Below are positions 1 through 10,300 of a stretch of DNA of 64,000 bases, piece by piece (position 1 is the stretch's first letter; each line of letters starts with the position of its first letter). Under the pieces are notes generated by a model, which saw only the letters and a list, made by a program, of their open reading frames with translations, searched no databases and was not told the origin of the DNA. A program made the position numbers and the translations under genes. Source of the DNA: Xestospongia muta (taxonomy: Eukaryota > Porifera > Demospongiae > Haplosclerida > Petrosiidae); the NCBI GenBank assembly GCA_963693285.1, contig OY848923.1, forward strand, positions 7,216,451-7,280,450, read 5' to 3'.

Positions 1-210
1 TACTATGGAATCTATACATTGTAACTATTGTGTATACAATATGCAATCATTCAGATATTAATTATTAAATACATACATATTGAGTATATAACAGTTATAC
101 CTTTCATTTTAGGAGAGTTTGATTGATTTGGAGGTGGAAGATTAAAAGTAGTGAACACATTATCTAATGTAACAAAAGAACAATCATTAAAAACAATATT
201 TAAAATTTAC

Positions 211-1602
211 CGGACTGATAAGAAGATAGATATTCATTCCGAATGTCAGGTCTTGATAAGAACTGATATATATCATCAGCTATATGTTTATTCTCAATAG
301 GTGGTTCCTTCACAACAGTGATGATCATTCTCCAAGATACTTCACAAGTTCTTTTGTCTATCCAGACCTGAAGGACTTCAGCGAGTTTTGGGGTATCGCC
401 ATGTACCTCATTGTACTCAGCAGACCGTATATCACTATAAGGCACTTCAAGTTGTTCACCAATAGTAGTCCACATAAACTTTATTGGATGAAGTAACGTC
501 ATCAGGTGTTTCTTCTTTGGTTCTTTACCTAATAAAGAAAAACATTTTTCCATAATAACAAATATTTACATAATGTGAAAGTACAATCTCTAATAATATC
601 TTTTAATTTGTTCATTTAAATAACTCACATAACAATTCATCTGGAATGTTTGGTTGACTAGTGTCAATAAAAGGATCAGTGGCAGTCAAAGTAGAAGAAA
701 CAGGAAAAGCTGTAGAGGTAGCAAAAGGTAATAATTAATCAGGATTTTGTGGATTTACTAGAATTTGATTTTGCTATCACATATATGATATGAACATGTG
801 ATTTGACAAGCAGTGGTATATTAACTATCATATATGTAGTATTATTAAAGTATATAATTACACAAGCCAGACCCAACCCAAAGTGAGGTATGTTCTGGAA
901 ACTGTATTAATTATCTTTATTAAAAGGATTATGGCAACAGTATCCAGTGTTACTATTATTATCCTTTTTAATCTGGTACAATTTTCTTTAAGACTATTTC
1001 CACATAGTCTTGGTACTAAATGTTTAATTAGAGGAGAGGAAACGTCTTATACAACTGTTGATATGGAAAGAGATACAAATAAAGCATTTGTTAGATATGT
1101 ATCATGTGATATAAGCTGTGAATATAATTAAAGCTATGTGCCATAACTGCTTAAAGCACAATTGTTAACTTGTATATAGTCATCTTTCTCATTTTACTTT
1201 TCCATTACTAATCACATATTAATACTCATGCATGTAATTAACATTCTTAAAGAAAATGTCATGTGACATGGACAATCTGATTGGTATGCTGAAATTCTAG
1301 CATTATATAACAAAAAATTAAAAGTTGTAACAGTTTCTCCAGATGTTTCCTCCTCCTCCCATCCCCAAACGAAATGTCTGGTACCAACACTAGTTTCCAC
1401 ATACTCCATTTGAATTAGGTCTTCATTGGAGACTATAAATTATAGTATTTAGTTACTAACAATTAACCACATTGATATAAAAAACCTTCAAAAAGATGCA
1501 CCTGTAATGTACTAAACTGACACAATTCATATAATGACAAACAAGGGACGGATCCTTGTGATTAAGTTACTTCGTAAATTGAAACTCACTTGGTGTAGCC
1601 AT
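211..1602 (-). CDS. Gene A: Death-domain protein, 5' part (runs off left edge)
   Basis: Three in-phase exons: leader 1590-1602 (Met-Ala-Thr-Pro plus one base), a Ser/Thr/Pro-rich linker 629-709, and a Death-like exon 211-528. Every junction is phase 1. The Death-like exon encodes 106 residues with the features shared by its paralogues here: a basic KEPKKKHLM start, a central Trp, a VWIDKR helix, a SWRMIITVV helix and a closing YQSG before the donor. Open frame continues upstream of 528 only because the intron happens to be open; the acceptor TTTATTAG and comparison with the exons at 4002-4342 and 13925-14256 fix the start. Death folds mediate homotypic assembly in apoptotic and immune signalling (family knowledge). 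The last donor at 209-210 sends the gene beyond base 1, so later domains are unknown. Confidence 0.66.
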
Positions 1603-1745
1603 TTTCTAATAACTTTAATCTGGCAAGATGAGATACTCGGTTCTTTAATACGAGCGCTTCTACAGCCAAAGTCTTATAGCGGCCCTAACACTTACTGAGC
1701 AGAAAGAAACTTTCCCCTTTCTCTTGTCCGAGGGCGTGGCTCAGT
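780..1745 (-). repeat. Leader-exon cassette, copy A (promoter, leader exon, first intron)
   Basis: Alignable by eye with 11640-12770, 26490-27480 and 56600-57870. Shared landmarks on the plus strand are a block around ctatcatgtgacataacc-like sequence, a stretch around catgtgacatggacaatctg, the complement of the 13-base leader exon at 1590-1602, and an upstream block reading tttaatctggcaagatgaga. Upstream of the leader (1603-1720) the minus strand carries a TATAAG-like motif near 1675. I read this as a duplicated gene 5' end rather than a transposon, because the splice donor and ATG are conserved and I see no terminal inverted repeats. Confidence 0.6.
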
Positions 1746-1782
1746 ATGACGACAGGGCCTGTCACGAAAAATTTAATCCTGG

Positions 1783-1814
1783 TGCAAAATTTGGACCTAG
1801 GTCCAAATTTTGCA
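1783..1814. repeat. 32-bp perfect palindrome
   Basis: The two 16-base arms are exact reverse complements (TGCAAAATTTGGACCT then AGGTCCAAATTTTGCA), centred on CCTAGG with no spacer. It sits in the intergenic gap upstream of gene A. A shorter CTAG-centred palindrome (TTCCCCTAGGGGAA) lies near 2863-2876. No gene association is visible. Confidence 0.85.
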
Positions 1815-1974
1815 ACGAAAAGGCTGCAAAATTAATTTCGCCTTGCAATATTTGGACCCAAGGTTGTCAGACTATAATAATTTGGCAAAGAGGCGTGGAA
1901 TTACATACAAGTCGTATTGTCACCTCTTAGGCTGTGTGTACTTAAATGGAGAGCTTTAGTCACCTTAGGAAGTT

Positions 1975-2850
1975 TTCAAAGTCTCAAAAAAGCAATGTCA
2001 CAGCAGAGAGAAGATGGGAACCTGACTGAGGAGGCAATAAACTACATAGAAAATGGAACTTATGCCTCAAATTGTCCTGCTAACAGGAAGAGAAGCATAT
2101 CAAATTTAGACAAGCACTGTAACTAGGGCTGGAATTTATCGGGTTTAACCCAATTTTACCAGAATTAAACACCCCGCAAAGAAAATTTAATTTCCGGGTT
2201 AAACCTTTTTTTAACCCTTACAAACATATACACGTGTACTATGAATATGGCGAATCGTCAGAATCGATCAGGGAGAAAAAGAAAAACACCTAAAGACTGT
2301 CCATTGCTAAGATTAAGAAGGAGTTTTCTCTTTATCTCCATGAACCAGCTCCACAAAACCCAGAATTAAAATTTTTGGACTATTGGAATAGTTCACAAGT
2401 GCACTATCCATATTTGAGTATTGCTGCAGTGCAACTTCTCTGTATTAGCTTTAGCTTAATGCATAATTTACAACACAACTTAATCAATCCTCAATGCATA
2501 TAGATACTTTACATATGGAAATGGTAATGTACTTTAATAAGGAAGTTGAAGGTCATTTTGATAATTACTAATTTTAATGTTTTTTTTAAAAAACATTTTA
2601 AAATTTTCTTCGGGGTTAAACCCGGTTTTGCCATATTTTACACTGCCAAATATTAAACCCGATTTTGTCACCCTGAAAATCTAAATTGATTTTAACCCGA
2701 TAAATTCCAGCCCTAACTGTAACATGGAAGAAGCTTTTAGTAAGCTTACAGTGGAACGATTATGTGTCTTTAAGGAAGTCAAGGAAAATATTGGTAAAGC
2801 CCAGAGTAAACAAAAAAGGATTTACAACCAAAAACATGCCATTCCCACCT
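1975..2850 (+). pseudogene. Ty3/Gypsy-type integrase fragment, split by a MITE
   Basis: Two plus-strand segments, about 1990-2115 and 2724-2850, resemble parts of LTR-retrotransposon integrase. The first has an INYIENGTY...NRKRSI pattern like the zinc-binding N-terminal region. The second has ENIGKAQSKQKRIYNQKH, like the end of the core domain. The catalytic core between them is missing, and a hAT MITE (2124-2715) splits the remnant. No LTRs or reverse transcriptase are visible nearby. This is a dead relic; family assignment is by motif recognition only. Confidence 0.45.
2124..2715 (+). mobile_element. Non-autonomous hAT element with 8-bp target duplication
   Basis: A 592-bp element with 20-bp terminal inverted repeats (TAGGGCTGGAATTTATCGGG and its complement) flanked by the exact 8-bp duplication ACTGTAAC at 2116-2123 and 2716-2723. 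An 8-bp duplication and short TIRs define hAT. Inside, the plus strand around 2370-2450 still reads FLDYWNSSQVHYPYLS, which resembles the hAT C-terminal dimerisation region. The element is therefore probably an internally deleted derivative of an autonomous copy. Confidence 0.9.
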
Positions 2851-2998
2851 CAAAATTTGATTTTCCCCTAGGGGAACTAAATTTTTTCCCTTTATTTCCC
2901 TAAATACAAAATTAGTAACCCCCTAGACCCCCCTTAAATTTTACAAGATTTCCTTGAATTTTCCCTAGAAAAACCAATACTTATACTTAAACCAATAC

Positions 2999-3316
2999 TT
3001 ACTCATTGTCAGAGTCAGAACTTTCATCACTATCATACATTTCTAAGTTGACACATTTACACACCACAAAAGTGCAAGGCAAGCTTTGTTTAGTCAAAAT
3101 AATAGCATCAAAAGTTTTTGTTTTCATACTATTTCTTGTCTTTATTTTGATGTGGGTCACATGAGAAAAGATCCTTTCCACATCTGCATTAGAGTGAGGG
3201 AAAGATAGAAATGATGTTGTTAACTTTGAAATAATTGGGAATCGACTTTCCTGTGATGTATTTACCATTCTGCTTACTTGTCCCAAGAATGTAGATACAT
3301 TCAATTTAGCCATCAC
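2999..3316 (-). pseudogene. hAT transposase C-terminal dimerisation fragment
   Basis: The 105-residue frame contains FPIISKLTTSFLSFPHSNAD followed by VERIFSHV. This is the classic hAT dimerisation signature (hydrophobic run, SNADVER, FS). It ends in an acidic tail (DSDESSDSDNE) and a stop. No upstream transposase sequence (BED finger, catalytic core) joins it on this strand, so it is a 3' fragment. Its 3' end faces the MITE at 2124-2715, but no shared TIRs connect the two. Confidence 0.7.
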
Positions 3317-3394
3317 TCCAAATAGACTCTACCAGCTGCCAATTCAATAGCTGAACTGGGTATGGAATGTGTCATAGTTGACAAACTATTCCCC

Positions 3395-3800
3395 TGTGAC
3401 CGGGACAACGGTTCATTTATTAAAAGTTTATAATTTTTCAAAGCAGTAGTTGTTCTACTAAGACAGTCCTTATGTTTATAGATGTGTTATCTAATTCAAT
3501 ATTATTTAGATTTGGTTGGAATTTAAGATTTATCATTAGACTTAGTAAGCTATAATTGGTGACAAAATTAGAGATAATTATAATGTTCTAGGTAACAAAA
3601 AATAATACAATGAGAATCTCGTTGTAAATTCTCCTAGTAACTTTTTCATGTCATTTTATAATGATCATTATCTTATTATTTATTCTCTAGATCTTAGAGT
3701 ATAAGATACATAAATAAAATGTACAATACAGGAATAAAACTTTAGCTAGAAATTTTAAAACCTTTGTAATTACTGATGACCCAGAGCAGCTGAATGTGAC
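3395..3800. repeat. Duplicated intergenic block (partner 27465-27850)
   Basis: The stretch from roughly aaagcagtagttgttctatt to the taattactgat segment aligns with 27465-27850, with scattered substitutions. The end of the block (taattactgatgacccagag) also recurs at 37310-37335. I see no convincing gene; the block appears to be a relic of local segmental duplication. Confidence 0.6.
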
Positions 3801-4001
3801 ATGTTTGATGTCCCACCTACCTCTAATATTCTATCTCTGATATTAACTTGGTCGTTAGTACTACTAAGACAAGCTTGTGATATAGTTTGTCATTAAGATA
3901 TATAATCCATTTTGTACTATATTTAAAAATTAACACTTTTAGCAAATTATTCACTATTACATATTAACAAATGTGTTAGGTAATGTTTCTGACAGTGCAA
4001 G

Positions 4002-4342
4002 TCAGTTTTTTTTCTCTACATAATAAGCAAAATTTTCATCCTTCTTCAACCAATTCCTTATTTTGTCTGCTAGTTCCACATTGTTACCTAATGTGTCACT
4101 TTCCACTGCTTCTACAATAGTACGCCAAGTAACAGGAGAGGTATCTGAACGTATTTTCATCCACTTCTCTATGATCTCATCCAGTTTCACAACATTGTTA
4201 TCACCACTTAATCCCCTCACAAACCCACTGTCAACGTCAAGTGCAATAGCAATGCTTCTGTACTCATCTGCATTCTTGGCCAAAAGATTTACAACGTGTT
4301 TTTTCTCAGGTTTCTTGTCAAGTATCAACTGAATATTATTTT
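4002..4342 (-). CDS. C-terminal Death-domain exon of gene B
   Basis: The exon begins after the acceptor ACATTTAG and reads Glu-Asn-Asn-Ile before LILDKKPEKKHVVNLL. The open frame from 4328 misses the first codons, because a nearer CAG at 4329-4331 gives the wrong phase. It carries the six-helix Death pattern with VRGLSG, a WMKIR helix, SPVTWRTIVEAV and a final IRNWLKKDENFAYYV before the TGA at 4002-4004. Closest relative in the window is 13925-14256, which also ends its gene. Confidence 0.75.
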
Positions 4343-7300
4343 CTAAATGTATATAGAAAATTCAAAAGATAATAATGTTACATGTTATAAACACATACGT
4401 TTGTAAATATTGTTGACTAGAATTACTTCTGAAGTTTTAGTCATATAAATATAAATATATTTTAGCCTATGAAACATTGACCATTCTATCTACTTAAAAC
4501 AATATCACTTCTTTGATACTGTATAACGGGTATTATTGGCGGCCAAAATATTTTGATGGTTTGCCATCAAAATAAGCAAAATTAAAATTTGGCGATTTAT
4601 TAAAATAATTGTTGTAATTAAATGTGGGTGGTATTAATTAACAATGGGTGGTATTGCGGGTACTACCAGTATAGCGCCACGTGAACTCTCGTAAAAGTAA
4701 GATCAATGGATGCTTGACCAAGCAGTAGTGGCCTCCCTTTATGTTGAGTAGGTGATAAGGATACACAATTTTCTTCATTTGGCAGGACAGTTCTCTTCGT
4801 GAAATACTTAAATAACATCATTTACGTAGCGGCTAGCAGATGGTGATCAGGTTCAGGGAGGCCTGAAAAATTATTGACGGTTTTTGATTTGACAATTTTG
4901 TTGCAGACTGTCAATACGCCAAATTAAATTCGCCGCCAACAATACCTACTATACGGTATATAATGATCAGACACAGATAACTATATCCTAAGTCTGGTAG
5001 ACTTAGAACTTATTTCAATCAAGAAAACATCATGGAACATTAAGAGATGTCTTCAATTATTATAATGGCCCTCAGGCTATAGTTAAATACATACCCTTTA
5101 TCTTCTATCATAGATTGGTGATTCAGACAGAAATAAAGTCTGTATGTACTTTTCAAAATAGTTACCCTCTATTGTATTTATTATCAAGAGCCCATAGCCT
5201 CACAAAGGAATGAGCAACTCCCACTTTACAGATTAGACAAACCACAGTAATGACACACCAAATAGGTCAGGCAGAAAAACAAAGATACTAGTATTTGACT
5301 GGAAAAGTAAAGTTACTAATAACCTACCAATGACCTCCTCTTGATTAGGTCTTTTGTGCAATGAACTAGTTGTTGGGGGTGTGGTCATCTCAATATCATC
5401 TATAAGTAAAATATAATAACATACATCTTGTATATACAAATGTTAGTAAATCTCTTTAAAGTCACTGAATGATGTATAGAGTTGTTTTAAAGGAGAGCTA
5501 AGTATTATTACACTGCATATCAATTGACAACAGTTGGCAATTTACAGTGTACTCATACTCATAGTACTAAGACCAGATTAACTCTACACATAAAAAACAG
5601 TTAGTTTTCTATACTAATTAAGCCAGTTCTAACCACAATGTTGTCATATATGTGTAGATAACATTGAAAAAAACTGTCTTCAATCATTATGATGAACTAA
5701 TTATGAATGAATACCTACACCATCTACATATATACAGATGGTATTTTAATATCTATCCATTCCATAGGTACATTGTGTCTATGGACATTATGGACATTCA
5801 CACCATCTATATACATACAGATGTAGTCTTAATATCCATCTATTATACAGGCACATTGTGTCAATTGACACAATGGATGTCCATCCATCTACATATATAC
5901 AAATGAAATCTTAATTTCTATCCATTGTAACTAAGGAATGGATAGATAGTATTAATGGTAGTAATAATCACTGGATTTTGTGGTATCTATAATATTTATA
6001 AGGCTATACATTCTAAAAACATTGACTAGAACATTTCCATGGATCTCTATGGTCTTGTTGACAAAGTTGGTCATGAATGCATTAGCAAATTTGTGGTTAT
6101 TGCTGAATTTTTTTGGTGGTTATAATCATGACATACCAATATCCAAAGACTTGGTATCTTCCAAAGGTTGGTCTACACTACTTGTTTGTAGTCTAGTTGT
6201 TGAGAGTGTGGTCATCACTAAGGAGAAATATATGATGTAAATATCATAAAATGAACAAGTAATTCAACATATTAAATAAGAGAAAAGTCAAGTATAATTT
6301 CTTTGTAGAGATCAAAAATGTAGTAAGATAAGGAAACAAAATTAAATAATAAGGTTTGAAGTCAACATTCTCTTTTACATGTTGAAAGATAATAAAATAA
6401 AAATTATTATGGATCAATTCAGTTATCATATGAAAATGTAGAATTAATAACTTACCAATATCTGGAGACTTGCCATCTTCCAAAGGTTGGTCTACACTAC
6501 TTGTTTCTAGACTAGTTGTTGACGATGTGGTCATCACTAAGGATAAGATAATAATGTAAATATCATATAATAAAAAATCAATTCAACATAAATATATACC
6601 CATAATGTCAACTTTATGCTTGACATTTGAAACCAAAAGTGAAAGCAGACATTATTAAGAGTTACAAACAAAACGTCAGTTACTGAATGGCTCAAACCCA
6701 TAATGATGCTTATACTACAGGTAAATAAAAAATTTCTAAAAAATTCATATAATGTAGGGATGCCAATACAAACTTCTAAAACAAAACTGTAGTAGGAATG
6801 GCAAAATATAATTCAAACATAGAAGCTAAAACTCATGCATTTTAGTGAGATTCTGCAGTGTGTCCACTATTTAGGAACATAATACTACTACATCAATTCG
6901 TTCCCTCAACACTAAATTTTAAACTAAAGACAATCAAGTATTATTATCACACTGTATATTAATTGACAGCAATCGTCAAATTTATACAATCTACAACACT
7001 CAATAGTACTAAGTCAGAACTAACACCACATGTATAACTGCTGTTTCTATTCTATTTAGCACAATTACATCAACTAGACAAAATTAAAAATACATACCTT
7101 TGGATGAAGTCGTATCTGATTGCCTATCTGAATCTTGTATCAAATCATCAAATATTTCACCAGATATACTACATCGCAATTTACCATGAACATGTAAAGT
7201 AGCAGCATGACGAGGTTGTTTAGGGCATGGACAAAAGGAAGCCTTTTTGCATTTAATGTTGCTGCTATCAAATTTACGTTTCTTGATGGTGTCTTTTAAT

Positions 7301-10300
7301 GTGGAATGAATATCTTTCTCTCCTTTTTCCTTGTCCTCGGCATATTCAAAATGAACCTCAAAACAGTCATTAGATTCAACAAAAACAATTTTCCCTTTCA
7401 TATCGTAGTGTTGCAAACTAATGAGATTAGAATACAATATCGATGTACGATCAATTAACCAAACGAAGTCATCTAAAAAGTCATCACTAGCATGAACTCG
7501 AAGCAATAGTAGATTGACAATCATAGCACAAAAAAGACCAAGTGGAGCTCCTTTCTCAAAGTAATACACTAATGAAGATTTGTAGGATGAAGTAGCACGT
7601 GAAGGATCTGTTAATGGTAGTAATGCTGGCATAAAGAACTTGTCTTTAGGCATTTCTGTTGCTATTAGTAGGTGCTGAAATATCTGCAGCAACTCTGAGC
7701 TGAAATTGGAGAAAAATTCAAATATCTTCTTGCATTTTTCGAAATTCTTGAAAACATTCTTTGTAATAAAACCTTTCTCAGCAGCTTCAATCATATCTTG
7801 TGTCGTTCGGCCAGTTTTAATGTTTTCTCGTTTCTTACATATATACACCATTAGCTCACGAATTACTTCAATCAAACTCTCCGGTTTAACAAACACTAAA
7901 TCGGACACTCCTGGATAATACAAAATTGTATTAAGGAGATGAAAAAACTTCAAAGCACTTTCCACTTCTGTTTCTTGCAAGTTAATCTTTGTCCCAATGG
8001 TTTTGCAAGTTTCCAAGGAGATAATCCAACAGGAGGCATTTTGCCGCAACAAAATTTCAAATGCATACCAACTTAATGGGATATTTACTTCAAAGGCTTG
8101 ATCTCTTAATTCAGCTCGAATTTCTTTAATTACTGGATCATCAAAGACTTCCTTCTTAGCATTACGACCATCGACTTGATATAAAATCTTTCCATTGTAG
8201 AGTGACAACTTAAACATTATAGGTTGAAATATCTGTGATAACTTTTCTTCTTTCTGTTGAATGGTCTCTACTTCCACCCCTCTCCTTTGAAGATCTTCAT
8301 ATATGTCACCATGGGTAGCAATGGCAACAACCTTTAATTGGTCTGGAACTTTGATCTTATCTGAAAGCTCACTAGCTCCAGTTAAATAACTTTGAAAACC
8401 ATCGCAGTTAACCATAAGTGTGAGACGCCTTAGAAGTACATCAACAGAGGGTAAGTAACCACTTACATTTATCGTACAGTCTTCACCTTCTGCATACTGA
8501 AAGACAGTAGAAGATTGACTGCTGAGGTCTTTACTTAAATCAGTAACTAACAAAAGGACTGAGGCACATGGTATAAAGGCTTGTACTAACTGTTGAAATT
8601 GTATTTGACCTCCACAATCAATGAAGTATAGCCATTCTTGATGAAGTGTTAACTTAGTTTCTAACTGCTCGGCTTTAGAGACCAGATCTATTAATTCCAT
8701 TTCATCATCAAAAATGTCTTCCGCTAACAACTCAGGAGAAGGGTCAGAGTCCTCTTCACTTTCAGCAATACTTGCAATCAGAGATCTTATTTCACTAGCA
8801 AATTTTCGAACCATTCTTTCACTATCTACTAATTCCCAGTGAACTCCGTCGTCTAATTTTCCAAAATGAGCTACGCAAAATTCTCCAGTGTTAACAGCAA
8901 TTTGTGGAGATTCAATAGCGCTAGTACTCTTATTACATGAGTATCGTTGACGAAGAACTAGACATTTTACTGATGTTTTACCAGCTCTAGCAGGACCTTG
9001 AACAATAGCTTTACTAATTCTGGCTTTGACAGATCCACTTTTAAGAGCTTTGTCAAAATGGCGATGATCTAAGTTAAACAATACAATAAATTTAAAAGTC
9101 AAAAAATCACTTGCAGGCAAAGTTTAATTTGTAATTCAACCACACCGTTACAATATATGTATTACAACATTTAACCATAATGGGTGTGGCATCAACAGTC
9201 ATGTTTTAAGTGGTAGTTTTAAGGCTGTTCTTTGACCAAGCTATGTATTTTGTAGACTTTACTTATTATAGACTTAGTATATGATAAGACAGCAACAGCT
9301 ATCTCCAGATGTAGCTACTTATCACTACCAATTGTTTAAAAGACTTTCAAGGTGAACAAAATTGTCAAAACTTTAGACAGAAACATTTTAAAGAAGACTC
9401 CTACATTAAATTGGTAGTTAATTGTATTTTTGTACAAATTCAAACAATTCTTCCATCTTGTCTGTTTCCAACTATTCAAACTTTGTCTGAAACTTTGGCA
9501 ACTTTTAGATAGAATGATGTATAGAGCTGATTTTTCTATTCACCAAATTTTGTAGCTATAGGCAGTTTAATTGGCAAGTCGGAGCTGTTCAAAATTGCAG
9601 ACATAAAGACAGACACACACACATACACACAAAGCATGTACCATAACACTTGTCCATGGCTTAGAATATACATGTAAATAACGAGTATATACTTACCAAT
9701 TGGTACTGTTACATGCAGATTAGTAACACTCTTTGTAGACTCTGGAGTGCTTTCAATTTCATGTACCTGTATAAATAGTTAACAATTAAAATCAACAATA
9801 CTAACTATAGAGTTAGCTTTTCAAGTCCATAATAATGTTATTATGGAAACTTCAATCATAACAAAATTAATACTATAATAACTAAAAAAGAACTAAAGTT
9901 CTGAACCCTTGACCACAGTAGTAGCTGAATTACACTGAGTGATGTTAGTTAGCAATTGTCATGGTGATATTGCATGAGAGTTTTGTAAGTAATTTAGAAT
10001 AAAATAGGCTACAAGATTGTCTGAAAACATAATAATCAATTAATCATAGCTTTAATTCTTGTGAATAATACCAGTGGCAAATACTGTTAACATGGAAAGT
10101 GATAGTTTAACCATAATGGTGTGGTAGTGTCAGTAAGTGGCATCTTTTAAGACTCCGTTCTTTTGCTAAGATGCATATGTTGTAAACTTAGGTAAAGAGT
10201 CTCATACTAACAACAGTTCTCTCCAGATGTATCTATTTATCACAACAACTACTGGCAAAGAAACTAGTCAAGGTGAATAAAAATTGCCGTAAGTTTGAAA

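Noticed and set aside
883..1131. Plus-strand open frame beginning MRYVLETVLIIF
   Set aside because: Falls within the duplicated first-intron cassette; not conserved as a frame in the other copies.
1212..1409. Minus-strand frame with a VGTRHF...EEETSGETV pattern, partly shared with 57350-57535
   Set aside because: Similarity is explained by nucleotide identity of the duplicated first intron; copy B and copy D break the frame, and the leader exon donor lies upstream of it.
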